Positions 22,583 to 33,140 of a DNA stretch of 64,000 nucleotides are shown here, in pieces. The notes below the pieces were generated by a model. The model searched no databases. It had not been told where the DNA came from and worked only from the letters and a program-made list of their open reading frames with translations. Source of the DNA: Prorocentrum cordatum (Eukaryota; Sar; Dinophyceae; Prorocentrales; Prorocentraceae); the NCBI GenBank assembly GCA_963575745.1, contig CAUYUJ010003392.1, positions 218,501 through 282,500 of the forward strand. Reading direction: 5' to 3'. Each line of letters starts with the position of its first letter. Within the stretch, counting starts at the first letter, position 1. The translations under genes were made by a program, and so were the position numbers.

Positions 22583-22700
22583 GCGTCCTTGGACGTCTGG
22601 AGGCCATCTTCAGCATCTCGGAGCCCTCTTGGAGGCCTCCTGGAAGTTTCTTGGGCCGTCTTGGGCGCTCCTGGGGCCGTCTTGTCTGACCGGGGAGGCC
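22583..22700 (+). repeat. broken fifth unit of the 385-base array
   Basis: Starts as a normal unit (GCGTCCTTGGACGTCTGG), then leaves the consensus while keeping the TCTTGG texture. Confidence 0.6.
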
Positions 22701-22792
22701 TCCGGCAAGCCCCGACGAGCCTCCGGGCCCCCCGGAGCCCACATTTGTGGTCGAGGTCCCGGCCCCGGGCCCCCGGACCCGGTGCGCCGTTA

Positions 22793-22923
22793 CATGTATG
22801 TATACATATAAACATACATATACAAACATACAAGCATATGCTACATATACATACCGATATGTATATGTGTCTGTACACATACCTATGTGTATATACATAT
22901 ATATATATATATATGCACTCATA
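22793..22923 (+). repeat. AT-rich CATATA/GTATAC microsatellite
   Basis: Degenerate (TA)n/(CATA)n repeat with several GTATAC and CATATG palindromes. It gives Tyr/Ile-rich shadow ORFs. Confidence 0.85.
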
Positions 22924-23690
22924 TGGATTGGCCACATAGTATCAAGCCCTCCCGAGGCGTCTGGAGACGCTGTTGGCCGTCCTGGGCCGTCTGGGGCCGT
23001 CGAAAGCTCTTCTGGGCTTAGCGAGAACATATTGGTTCTCCGGTGGGCAAGTTCTTCCGCCGTCTTTGCGATCGCTCCGGCCGCGTTGGGCTGCCCTGGG
23101 ACTGCCCTGGGCTGCGTTGAGACCTTCTGAACGCCCTTACGGCGCCCTGCAATTCAACACATCCGGCATGTTCCTACCCTGTGCTGGACTATATTTCCAT
23201 GTGTGGTAGTTTCTGCCCGTGAGGCTAGACCAGAGGACGCAACTCACGAAGCAATGTCCGAAGAAATCAATCCGCCGACCCTGTCGGCGTGAGAGGCTTT
23301 TCCGTTTGAGTCGTCGTTGTCGTCGCCGCCGCTCCCCCTCAAGCTTTCCAGCCAGAGGGGAATCGAGCAACGTCATAACCGAGTCGGAATGAAACCCTCT
23401 TTCTTCAATCCCTCCCCCGCCGGGTGGGGGGTGGGGAGGGTCGCAAGGATTGTGACGCCCCCCCCCTGCCCGGGGAGGAACGCTCCTCCCTGAGAGAAAC
23501 ATTTCAGCTCCAGAGTGTCGGCGTCGTCGTCACCGATATCGTCGCAAGATGTATCTCTTCCAACCGAGATGCATAATTATACATGTGTATATGCGTGCGT
23601 ATACGAGTTATCCAGCGCGGACCCCAAGCAGTGTGTTTCTAGCCATTTGTGTTGTGAAGTCGATCTAGAGCAAACTACGCGGTGCATTAT
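22924..23690. other. gene-free stretch
   Basis: A diverged Fam14-like start, then C-rich sequence with a CCGCCGGGTGGGGGGTGGGG run near 23,418-23,437. No gene or structured repeat. Confidence 0.3.
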
Positions 23691-24310
23691 ATCTTCTGCA
23701 GTTAAATTGTGCACTATATGATGTGCAACCCATGCTCTGCAGCGGGTGGTGCGCTACATGAAGTAGAATACGTGATATCAAATATATGTGGGCAACCTAT
23801 GTGATGCAATCTATGTTGAGCCATATACGGTGTACAATCATTGCTGTGCACCCTATGTGGTGCGATCGTTGTGATGCAACCAGTGTAACCTACTCAGTGT
23901 GGAGGAAGGCATGTTGTGCAATGAGCTGTGCAGTGTATGATGTGCTTCTGCGAGCTGCAATGAATGGTGCAACATATGTGTTGAAATCCACGTGATACAA
24001 TATATGCAGGGCAATCTGTGTGGTACAATCTGGGCTACGCCATCTATGGTCTGCAACATAGGTGGTGCGATCTACGGGGTACAGTCTCTGTTGTGCAATA
24101 TATGTGGGACAGTCTATGTGGTGCAGTATATGTGATGCAATCTATCGTGTGCGATCTATAATATTAAAGTGTGCTGTGCATTGCTATATGTGGTCAATCG
24201 TTGTGGTGCACTCAGAAAACTCAATATAGGTTGCGCGATCTACGTGGTGCTTTTTGATGAAGCCTGCGTGGTGAGATCTAGTCCGTGCAACAAGAATTAA
24301 CCAATATCTG
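23690..24310 (+). repeat. degenerate tandem array of TGTGGTGCAATCTATG-like units
   Basis: About 600 bases of decayed units containing GTGGTGCAATCTATG, TGATGCAATC and GTGCAATATATG at irregular 15-30-base spacing. It is a minisatellite of moderate AT content. A few related motifs occur at 61,190-61,430. Confidence 0.65.
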
Positions 24311-24317
24311 TTGCGCA

Positions 24318-24540
24318 ATCTGTGTGGGGCGGCGACGGCGGCCACAAAGCCGCCAACCCGAAGACACGGCAAAGACAAAGGGCGGCGACGAGGTCGCGAC
24401 GGGGCGGCGACGGCGGCCACATAACCAGCAGACCAATGAGGCGGCGACGGGGCGGCGACGCTGGCGACACAACCGCGAGACCGAAGACACGGCCCAGTTC
24501 TTTGGAACAGAAGTGAGAAGCCCTAAGTGCAAGCACGGTT
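24318..24540 (-). repeat. Fam13 minisatellite, copy 1
   Basis: On the minus strand it reads as CGCCGTCGCCGCCCCGTCGC units spaced by GGTxATGTxGxCGCC, followed outward by CCAAACCGTGCTTGCACTTA. The same layout occurs on the plus strand at 41,383 and 53,475. Confidence 0.55.
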
Positions 24541-25519
24541 TGGAAAATCTACATATGTGTACACAAATATGCCCTGACGTGCATCACCAACGGGCTATTC
24601 ATCAAGCACCCGCCTCAATCACGAAATGTGCGCCAACATCAGACTAACGATCTACCTGAATACCCTTGCTCGTGACCAGCGTCTACCAATTTGGTTGATT
24701 CGACGAGACATGTAGCGTTCCAAGAATCGACGACGTCGGTATACTGCATACACTCTCCATCTACATTAGATACCAACCACGGTAGACTATAACAATGCAT
24801 GCCCACCCAAGAGAAATAACGACCATGTATCCCCTGCAAAGTGTATCTCGAAGGTCGCCTAAGTGCCTGCCACATGTCAATATGTGACCTGATGAATGTC
24901 ACTCGTTCTATGTATACAAGTGTGAAACTACACATACGACTACAACTATTGGAGGCCTGGACATTGGCACCACCACCAGCACAGGTGGGTGCCTCCACAT
25001 GGGGAAGATGATCCTAGATTTCGGTGTTGGTGGTAAGAGTTCGGTCACCTTGGAAGCCAGAATATTACCACCATCACCGAGATCGGAATCGCCTTCTCGG
25101 TGGAGGCACACTGCCGATCCTGTTGTTGGTGACAACCTCTAGGCCTGCGAAACTATACACCTACATCCACATTCGCAGAACATCCGCACGGGACAACCAC
25201 GAGCCAAATGCACGGCGTGGATCCGTTGGCCAGGGGGGGGTGGGGCGAGGCGGCCGACTGAGGAGGCGACCCGAGACAGGAAGGGGGCTACTGGACCGGA
25301 TGGCGTCCCGCGGTGCCCCCAGAAAACAGTCGGCGGCGCGCCGAACAGGGCACCGAGAGGGGGCAGGCCTCCTCCAAGGCGACGGGCCTCCTCGGAAGCC
25401 CCCCCCGGCCTTCCGAGAAGCCCCCCGTGGGCTCGGAGCGCAGGCTCGGCCCCCTCGGCCTCCGCCCGCCCCTACCACCCCGCCCCCCGCCCCCAAGTCC
25501 GTGCCTCAAGCCCACTCCT
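24541..25519. other. gene-free stretch
   Basis: Balanced composition to about 25,150, then GC-rich. Short frames only, or frames made by composition; no repeat recognised. Confidence 0.3.
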
Positions 25520-25745
25520 CCACCTCCCCCTCCTCCTCCTCCTCCTCCTCCTCCTCCTCCTCTTCCTCCTCCTCCTCTCCTCCTCCTCCTCCTCCTCCTC
25601 CTCCTCCTCCTTCTCCTCCGCCCGCCTCCTCCCCCTCCTCTTCCTCCTCCTCCTCCTCTTCCTCCTCCTCCTCCTCCTCCTCCTCCTCCTCCTCCTCATC
25701 CCCCTCCTCCTCCTCCTCCTCCTCCTCCTCCTCCTCCTCCTTCCT
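25520..25745 (+). repeat. (CCT)n tract, ~225 bases
   Basis: CCT/CTC tract with scattered T or C interruptions, the pyrimidine counterpart of the GGA tract at 26,130. Confidence 0.95.
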
Positions 25746-25837
25746 TCCTGCCTTCTGAAGAGGCCCCCGCCCCGCTCTGCCTCCCTCCCCCCCCCGTGGG
25801 GCACGCCGCCGAGGGGCGCAATGCGGCCTGGGACAGG

Positions 25838-26008
25838 GGAACCGCCTTCAAGAACGCGAGACCCTCCGTCGGCCAAGAAAAGCACACAACATCCGAAGGT
25901 CCCCCCAACCTCCCCAGGATGCACAAGAACATCCAAGAAGAACAAAGGACATTACCGCACCCTCTCCGAGCCGACCTCGGTCTGATACTTCGGTCCAACT
26001 GTACCAAT
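25838..26008 (+). repeat. Fam10 repeat, copy 2
   Basis: Collinear with 15,203-15,366 (GCCTTCAAGAACGCGAGACC, CCCCAGGATGCACAAGAAC, GAGCCGACCTCGGTCTGATA). Confidence 0.55.
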
Positions 26009-26029
26009 ACCGCTACTCCCCGGACCTCT

Positions 26030-26125
26030 CCCAGGGTGCGTTCTGATAAGGACTTCGAGGCGAACCCAGCGGCGGCGACGAGGGCCTCTCAGGAGGCCCA
26101 AAGAGGCGATCAAACACGCGGGTGA
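26030..26125 (+). repeat. Fam11 repeat, copy 1
   Basis: CAGGGTGCGTTCTGA, GACTTCGAGGCGAACCC and GGCGACGAGGGCCTCTCAGG recur at 42,818 and 63,822. In all three a CTCCC-rich segment precedes the copy. Confidence 0.5.
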
Positions 26126-26129
26126 GGGT

Positions 26130-26690
26130 GGAGACGGGAGGAGGGAGAGGAGGGGGGGAAGGAGGAGGGAGGAGGAGGAGGAGGAGGGGAGGAGGAGGAG
26201 GGGGAGGAGGAGGAGGGGGAGGTGGAGGAGGAGGAGAGGAGGAGGAAGGAGGAGAGGAGGCGGAGGAGGAGGAGGAGGAGGAGGAGGAGGAGGAGGAGGA
26301 GGAGGAGGAGGAGGAGGAGGAGGAGGGGAGGAGGAGGAGGAGGAGGAGGAGGAGGAGGAGGAGGAGGAGGAGGAGGAGGAGGAGGAGGGAGGAGGAGGAG
26401 GAGGAGGAGAGGAGGGAGGAGGAGGAGGAGGAGGAGGGGGGGAGGAGGAGGAGGGGGGAGGAGGAGAGGAGGAGGGGGAGGAGGAGGAAGAGGGAGGAGG
26501 AGGAGGAGGACGAGGAGGAGGGGGAGGAGGAGGGGGAGGGAGGAAGAGGAGGAGGAGGAGGGGAGGAGGAGGAGGGAGGAGGGGGAGGAGGGGGAGGAGG
26601 GGGGAGGAGGAGGAAGAGGAGGAGGAGGAGAGAGGAGGAGGAGGAGGAGGAGGAGGAGGAGGAGGAGGTGTGCGAGGAGTGCCCCTTCAA
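26130..26690 (+). repeat. (GGA)n tract, ~560 bases
   Basis: A long homopurine GGA/GAG tract with A or G interruptions. It is the largest trinucleotide array in the window and the source of the 200-330-codon poly-Glu, poly-Gly and poly-Arg frames on both strands, none of which is credible as a gene. Confidence 0.95.
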
Positions 26691-26990
26691 AACGAGGACT
26701 CAACAGCAGGCTGGTTTGGAAAAACTGTGAATATCCTCCTCGGCCCGACGGTGGGGCCCCGGGCAGGCGCAGCCGGCGCAGCTGGCGAACGGCGGAGGGC
26801 GGAGCAGCGAGGGCACCCGGCCGGGGGCGGCGGGCCGCAGGCTTCGGGGGGCCAGAAGGGCGAGAGGGAGCGGGGGGAGGAGCGCGGAGGGGCGCGGAGG
26901 GAGGAGGGGCGCGAGGGAGGGGCGCGAGGGAGGAGGACGCAGAAGGCAGAACTAGGGACGCGAGGGAGGAGGCCGGAGGAAGAGGAGAGA

Positions 26991-27376
26991 GAACTCTGCA
27001 CGTGCACCGGCTCTGGCCAGGCCCCTCCTGGGCCCAAGATCGGTGCATGTGCGCCCTCCTGCCATGGCCAGGAAAGTTGGGAACCCCCAAACCGGGTGGT
27101 GAGATACCAGGTGGCGACCTGGAATCCCAAAAAAGGTCACCGCTGGGTTTGGGGACACGGGGTCACCACCGGGTTTTGTGACTCCTGGACCCACCAGTGT
27201 TCGGGACATCCTCGGAAAACCGCACGAGTCCCTAAACCGGGTGGTGACACCAAATCGCCCGAGACTCACCGCCAGGTGTTGTCACCACCAAGTTTGGGGA
27301 CTACCAAGGAAGGCGTGTGCAACGATCCCAGGCCCGGGAGGGGCCTGGCCGAGGTCGGTGCACGCGCACAGTTCTC
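26991..27376 (+). mobile_element. Fam7 hairpin, interrupted copy
   Basis: The left arm starts GAACTCTGCACGTGCACCGG and the right arm ends CGGTGCACGCGCACAGTTC. The segment CCCTCCTGCCATGGCCAGGAA is the usual loop. Between loop and right arm lies an insertion, 27,075-27,306. Without it the structure matches the hairpins at 38,497 and 42,007. Confidence 0.6.
27075..27306 (+). mobile_element. element nested inside a Fam7 hairpin
   Basis: The insertion is bounded by AGGAA on both sides (27,070-27,074 and 27,307-27,311), a probable 5-base target duplication. Its ends, GGAACCCCCAAACCGGGTGG and a diverged inverted GTCCCCAAACTTGGTGG, form imperfect inverted repeats. AACCGGGTGGTGA-type motifs also recur inside. 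Confidence 0.55.
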
Positions 27377-29170
27377 GTCGCCTGAGGAGGAGCAGGCGGC
27401 GCGAGGGGCGCGGAGGCGGGAGGGGCGCGGAGAGAGGAGGGAAGGACTGCGCGAGGCCCCCCAGGGGGAGGGGCGGGGGGGAGGGGCGGTGGGGGGGGAG
27501 GCGGGCGCCGCAGAGCGACTGAGAGCGGGGCAGAGCGTCCACTGGCAAACTGAGATCCCATGGGGGCGCCCTGGCGCCCAACAAGCGGTCGTGGGCTACG
27601 TTTGGGTCCGGACATTTCAGTTCCCCTCCCCGCCGCTCCCGAAAACTGGCGACAGCGACGGCTGAGGCTGAGACAGGAAACGTTACAGCTGCCCCACCAC
27701 TGAACATGATGTTTGTTTGAGTACGGGCATGGGGGCATGGGTGACTGGGCTTCAACTGCTAGGTGGCTCACAACATTTCGAAGACTCGAGCCCCTCCACG
27801 GACCCCATGGTGCGATTCTGCAAGCCTCCAGCACTGCAGCGAAGTTGTCCAGCTCTGCTCCCGCCTGCGTGACGCGAGCTCGCGCCGCATGTCGAGTCAC
27901 GGAGTAAGATGAACACGTGGACACGAATCCTCTAGCACACACAGAGAGCATGACGGGCTTGCCCCAATTGCGCTGCAACACTGGGCGCAGACAATGGCAT
28001 GTGGCATGTGTATTCAGATGTGCGTCGCCCCCATCAGATTGCATGTGGACTAAGGTGCAAAGAAAAATTACGCCCCCCTGGGGCGAACAGAACATGCAAT
28101 ACCCGCAGGACGTCCGAAACTACCTGAGGACGGGCTGAATGGGCAAGGATGCAACGAGCCCTTGCATGAACACTCGGTCCTTATGTTACCCGCTACCTTG
28201 CCGTGGGCATTGAGTGGAATGACCGCATGTCCCTTCGAATTCTCTACACTGAGGATGTAGATCCTCTTTGCATGCCCCAGGCCACAGATGTACATTATGG
28301 TTTGGCGTTTGAAGCGCTATGGCGTCTCAGGTCGAGACTTTTGGACAGCCTCGGGAACGCGCTTCGGAATTCAACAAATATGTGGCCCCATGGGGGCGTC
28401 CTGTAGCCCTCTGTAGGTCCTCTTGGGTCGTCTTGGAAGCTCTGGACGGCCAGCCCAAGAGGCAAATATCAAACAACACATATGTTGTGCGATGTTTATT
28501 TACTCACCGATTCGGTCTGAAGCGCGTCCGACACGGCTCAAGTATGGCCCAAGATCTCTCCCAACCTCGAGCTACCAGCAGGAGCCCATGGGGCAACCAA
28601 GAGGGCCGCACCCTTGCGGCCCTCATTTCTTCTTTTTTTTTTAAAAAAAAAAGAAATGTATGCACTTCTCGATTTGCGCGTGTCATCCTTGCGCAGGGGC
28701 CATGAATCTTCTCTGTATCGTTCCAAGTTTTTAACGGATGATCCCCGAAGGGGAACCGCACTCTTTGCGGCCCTCTTGGTAGCCTCTGGGGAGCTCGAAA
28801 GGCGCCCAAGAGCCCCCAGGAGGTCCCCAAGCAGCCTCCGAGAGGCCTTCAAGCCGCACTCCAAGATTCAAGAGGCGCCTGCTGTCCTCTCCTAGGCCCG
28901 GGCACGGCGGCGGGATCCGCCGCCACCTAGTGGGCAGAAGGCCACTCGATCCGCCGCCCCCCGTTGGCTTACCACAGGGGCAGACGGCGTGCCAAAGTTT
29001 CGATAGCCTGTTGCTTGCTTTTGACATGTTCTGTGAGATCCACGGCCCAATGCGCGGGCACGCAGTAAGGATCCGTACGCCTCCCAGGTCGCCAGTCTTC
29101 CCACCCCAGACGGCCGAAGACGGCCTCCAAGACGGCGGCGCCCAGGAGGCCCCAACAGCTCCCAAGAGGC
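27377..29170. other. gene-free stretch with Fam14 fragments
   Basis: Fam14-like fragments lie at about 28,383-28,470 (plus) and 28,790-28,880 and 29,110-29,175 (minus). An imperfect T8/A9 palindrome (CTTTTTTTTTTAAAAAAAAA) lies at 28,631-28,650. No gene recognised. Confidence 0.35.
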
Positions 29171-29172
29171 CT

Positions 29173-29222
29173 CCTCCTCCTCCTCCTCATCCTCCTCCTC
29201 CTCCTCCTCCTCCTCCTCCTCC
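29173..29222 (+). repeat. (CTC)n microsatellite
   Basis: CTC repeat with one CAT interruption, placed directly after a Fam14 fragment. Confidence 0.9.
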
Positions 29223-29229
29223 AAAGGCG

Positions 29230-29375
29230 CCCAACTTCGCGCTTCGCGCTGCGCGAAGCGGGAAATGCGAATGACTTCGCGCTCTCGCGCCGACCCCCCT
29301 GGGGAGAAGAGACGAATGAGGAGAGATCGGAGCCGAACCGCGACGCGCGGAGCGCGAATGACTTCGCGCCCACGA
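29230..29375. repeat. CTTCGCGCTTCGCGC palindromic repeats
   Basis: Overlapping palindromes of CTTCGCGC and GCGCGAAG; the phrase GAATGACTTCGCGC occurs twice (about 29,270 and 29,356). A related palindrome with TTCGCGCTTCGCGCTGCGCG lies at 63,690. Confidence 0.55.
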
Positions 29376-29784
29376 GGGCGCCCTTGCTCCTCCTCGTTCC
29401 TCCTCCTCCTCCTCCTCGTTCCTGCCTGTCTTCCTTTCCCTCTTACTCCTCCATCCCCAAAGGGTCAATTAACCCCAAGCTGCTGCGGCTGGGGAGAACA
29501 CGCAGTCCGATGGCGTGGCCGAGCCCTGGCCACAGCTTTCGGCCACAACGGCAGGGAGCGGCGGCGATTCGCAATGTAGGAAGCCCATATACCTATATGT
29601 ATGTATATATATATACATATAGGGCGCCCAACCACGTGCATGAACACGAGCACGGGCCCCCAATCCGCGTGAGCAGCCTCGCGTTACAAACGTTCGCGCG
29701 ATGCGTACTTTCGAAAACACCGTGAGTACACCGGACTCACTTCTATAGCGCTCACGTCTATAGTGCTCACTTTGAAATTGTGGT
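29376..29784. other. sequence with an AT palindrome, no gene
   Basis: (CTC)n lies at about 29,387-29,420. An AT-rich palindrome (CCTATATGTATG...TATATACATATAGG) is centred near 29,607. Nothing else is recognised. Confidence 0.35.
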
Positions 29785-29975
29785 CCGGAAGGGGCCGCAC
29801 ATGCAGGAACATGCCGCACAGTCGCATGCACATGCCCATGCAAATATACAAAAGCCTCAACAACATTACCGCACATGCGCGCACATGCCACACCGTCCGA
29901 CGCACAGTCGACTGCACGGTCAAGGAACTCCGAAAGCATAGACGCACATGCCCGCACATGCCGCAGAGATGTCGC
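29785..29975. repeat. CGCACATGC repeat array, orientation 1
   Basis: Frequent CGCACATGC and GCACATGCC motifs at irregular spacing. The complement (GCATGTGCG) dominates at 31,065-31,330. Confidence 0.55.
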
Positions 29976-29984
29976 AGGCGATAG

Positions 29985-30415
29985 TGGCCTGACCACCTGA
30001 GCTCGGGGCATTTCGCAACCCAGAGTTGCGAGGATGTCTCAGGCAAGCGTGGCCGGACCACCATGGGGCAGGGCATCTTGGAAACCAGAGTGGCGAGGAT
30101 GTCGCTGGTCAAGGTGACCAGACGACCATGGGGCAGGACACCTCCGAGGTCTGAGTTGTGAGGATGTCTCAGGCGAAAGTGGCCTGACCAACATGGGGCA
30201 AGAGATCTCTGAGGTCAGAGTTGCGAGGATGTCTCTGGCGAGAGTGGTCTGACCACCTCAGCCCAGGGCGTCTCGGAACCAAGAGTTGCGAGGATGTCTC
30301 AGGCAGGAGTGGCCTGACCACCTGCTCAGGGCATCTCGGAACCCAGAGTTGCGAGGGTCTCAGGCGAAAAGGCCGAGACACTATGGAGCAGGGCATCATT
30401 AAGGTCAGAATGGCG
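29985..30415 (+). repeat. ~68-base minisatellite, locus 2 (inverted relative to locus 1)
   Basis: About six tandem units containing GTTGCGAGGATGTCTCAGGC, AGTGGCCTGACCACCTGAGC and GGGCATCTCGGAACCCAGAG; these are the complement of the unit at 18,860-19,490. Confidence 0.7.
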
Positions 30416-30589
30416 AACGCTGCGTCCGCGCGCGGCTTGCGCGCGGACGCGAACGCGCCGGCGCCCAGAAACGAACGCCGGCCCCGACATTCTTGCACGT
30501 CCCGCACATGCCCCGCACAGGTACGCACAGTATTCGCACAGGCCGAGCTCGCCAGTGGCCGAGCCAGGCCAGCGATTCCGAGATTCCCT

Positions 30590-30646
30590 GAGCTCGGGCC
30601 GTCAAGCCACTTTCGCCTGAGACATCCTCGCAACTCTCACCTCCTC
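30590..30646 (-). repeat. isolated minisatellite unit merging into (CTC)n
   Basis: GCCACTTTCGCCTGAGACATC and CTCGCAACTCTCACC form one unit in locus-1 orientation, and its CACCTC end passes directly into the CTC tract. Confidence 0.6.
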
Positions 30647-30722
30647 CTCCTCCTCCTCCTCCTCCTCCTCCTCCTCCTCCTCCTCCTCCTCCTCCTCCTC
30701 CTCCTCCTCCTCCTCCTCCTTG
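30640..30722 (+). repeat. (CTC)n microsatellite
   Basis: Pure CTC/CCT repeat of about 80 bases. Confidence 0.95.
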
Positions 30723-30783
30723 TCCTCTGGCCGAGCCGAACAGGCGGGCGGGCCGGCCGAACCGGGGGCGTCCGCCTCCTCCG

Positions 30784-30852
30784 TCCCCCTCCTCCCCCCC
30801 CCCTCCCCCCCCCCCCCCCCTTCCCCCCCCCCCATCCACCTCCCCCCCCCGC
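30784..30852 (+). repeat. poly-C-rich stretch
   Basis: Successive runs of up to 14 C residues with T or A breaks. Assembly error is possible in such runs. Confidence 0.8.
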
Positions 30853-31064
30853 CCCTGCTTCTCCGGCCGAGCTGACAAGGCGCGCGGGAGTGTTTTACTA
30901 GGAGGGCACGCCACCGCCAGCTCACGAACCGGGCGAAGAACCGCCTCCGCCAGCAGCGAGCGAGTTTTAACGCACAACAAACTCCTTCAGGAAGCCCTGG
31001 CACGCCCCAGGTTAGCTCTGCGAAGGCCAGGAGGCATTGGAGGCACAGGGGTCCCAGACAGCTC

Positions 31065-31430
31065 CTAGGGCATGAGCGTGCGCGTGCAATGGGATGCGCA
31101 CGCATGTGCGCCCGCGCGCTTCACCGCATGTGCGTGCATGTGCGGGCCCGCGCGGCCTCCCGAAGAGAGGTTGCAAAGGCATGTGCGTGCATGTGCCGAT
31201 GGCAGATCTGCGATTCTCGAACGCCTCCCGCATGTGCAGGCATGTGCGCGCATGTGCGTCGGACTGTGCGTGCATGTGCGTATGATGGATACACCAAAAC
31301 ACAGTGCACATGCCCCCGCACATGCCCGGGCACGACGTGCACAGTAGGAAGTCCATCCAAGAAGGGCCGCACAGGCCTGGCACATGACTGGCACATGCTG
31401 CGCACATGCGCGCACATGACAGCGCCAAAA
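31065..31430. repeat. GCATGTGCG repeat array, orientation 2
   Basis: Dense GCATGTGCG and GTGCGTGCATGTGCG motifs to about 31,280, then the complementary CGCACATG motifs to 31,430. The internal switch gives a large imperfect palindrome. Confidence 0.55.
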
Positions 31431-31569
31431 CGGCCGCACATACACCCACCCAGAAGTATAGATGTGAATGTGGTGTACATGTACGACGTCATTCCTCCGC
31501 TCTGGACAAGAGGCGTCTTCGACCCCCTGTCCCCTGCTGTCTTATCCAACGGGCGCCTGGCCCACCCAG

Positions 31570-32095
31570 AAACACTGGGCGACCGGGAAGCAAGGCCTGA
31601 ATCGCCCAAGGATGGCCAGGATGACAAGATGTCCAAAAAACGCCCTCCAAAAATGCCTCCACGACAGCCTAGATGGCCCAAGATGGCATCCAAGACGGTC
31701 CCAAGACGCCTCCAAAACGGTCATGATGGCCGCAAGACTGCCCAAGATGTCTTCCAGACGGCCCAAAGGCCCCCAAGACGCCCCAAGAGAAACCGTTTCC
31801 GCCTTCTCGCCGGTTGGTTCTGGCTTCCGCCGCTCCAAGACGGCAGCATGGGCCTTCAAGATTGCCCCGACACGGCCGAAAAGGCCCCCCAAGGGGACCC
31901 AAGACTGCCCGGAGAGGGCCCCGAGAGGGCCTCCGAAGGCCTCACGGTCCCCTAGAGGCCCCGAAAGCCCCAAGAGGCCCCCAAGAGGCACCAGGAGGCC
32001 AACCATAGGCTCCAGGGCGCCCCCAGAAGGCCCAGCAAAGGCCCCCAAGTGGCTCCCAGGAAGCTCAAGGAGGCCCTAAGAGGGCCTCAAATAGC
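31570..32095 (-). repeat. Fam14 repeat, dispersed copy
   Basis: On the minus strand, degenerate GGCCTTTGGGGCC/TCTTGGGCC units, including one segment (AAGACGGCAGCATGGGCC) near 31,841. The long open frames are compositional. Confidence 0.45.
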
Positions 32096-32106
32096 CTCCT
32101 GTATCT

Positions 32107-32272
32107 ACTCCTCCTCCTCCTCCTCCTCCTCCTCCTCCTCGCTAGATGGGGCAGGGAAATAAGCCCAAACCGAAAGAAGCAAAAAACTGGAATCGCGCAA
32201 TTGACTCATGCAAGGGAGGGAAGAGTGGGCGCGACGAGGAGGAGGAGGAGGAGAAGGAGGAGGAGGAGGAGT
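32107..32272. repeat. (CTC)n and (GGA)n microsatellites facing each other
   Basis: (CTC)n at 32,107-32,140 and (GGA)n at 32,237-32,272 are about 100 bases apart and could pair as an inverted repeat. Confidence 0.8.
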
Positions 32273-33140
32273 GCCCTGCATGGCCCACCAGCTGAGGGAG
32301 GTGATCGTACGCAGCCACATGCACCCAGCACCAATGACTTCCGCCTGTCCCTGCATGATGCCGCAAGGGAGGACTCCAGGGAGATGCTGGGCGCTGCGGA
32401 GCTCGACCTGATCACTACTGGCGCCTGGAAGGGGCCCCGGCTGGGAAAAGTCTGGGCAGAGCCCATGCGCACTGCAGAAGTGAGCTCCATCGGTAAGGAA
32501 CTGCCGCAACCTTGCGAGGACTCGCGGGGAATGAAGCGACAGAGCGTGAGGAGGGCCAGTAGCTCCGAGGGAGAGAGCGGGGGACCCACGCCTCCCCCCA
32601 CGATCACACCACACAGAGGACCCCGCCTCCCCCCCCGGCTTGTCCGTGCGAGGACCCTGCTCCCTGACGTCCCTATTTTCGTCGTTCGTCGTCGCTGGTC
32701 TTTTGCCCTCGCCTTCCCCCCCCTGGCCTGCCCCCCCCACACCCCTGGCCTGCTCACCCCTCTCCTGCTCCGCACCTGGCTCCCGCTCGTGGCCACAGCC
32801 TGCTGCTGTTTCGCCTTCCTCCACGAGCCTCGCGCGATCTCTGGCCCGGCGGCTGCCAAGAGGCAGACTCGCACATGCCCCCTTCCCCCGTGGCCTTCTG
32901 CACCTTGTCCGCGGGCCGCATTTTGCCCATGTCCGCGATGGTGCCTGGCAGGTGCCACACCTCACGATAGGGGGGGTCGCTGCTGCGCAGGCCAGGGAGG
33001 CCGCACAGACTGAAGCGGGCGAACACATGAGCTGCGGAAGAAACAGAACGATTGGTGAGCGTTTCGGTCGAACAGAACTACCGTGGCAACAAGGAAACCT
33101 CGATGCCGCGCAACGGGAAGCGATATTTACAATTGAACAC
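32273..33140. other. GC-rich sequence with overlapping frames on both strands
   Basis: Frames of 170-300 codons overlap on both strands. None shows a recognisable motif, and all depend on C-rich composition. One host exon cannot be excluded but cannot be supported. Confidence 0.25.

Noticed and set aside
20986-22935. Long frames of 190-270 codons in the 385-base array
   Set aside because: They reflect the GC-rich tandem unit; the period is not a multiple of three and the residue pattern is a translation of TCTTGGGCC subrepeats.
26110-27181. Open frames of 200-330 codons over the GGA tract on both strands
   Set aside because: They encode homopolymers of Glu, Gly, Arg, Ser, Leu or Pro and exist in all frames because the repeat has no stop codons.
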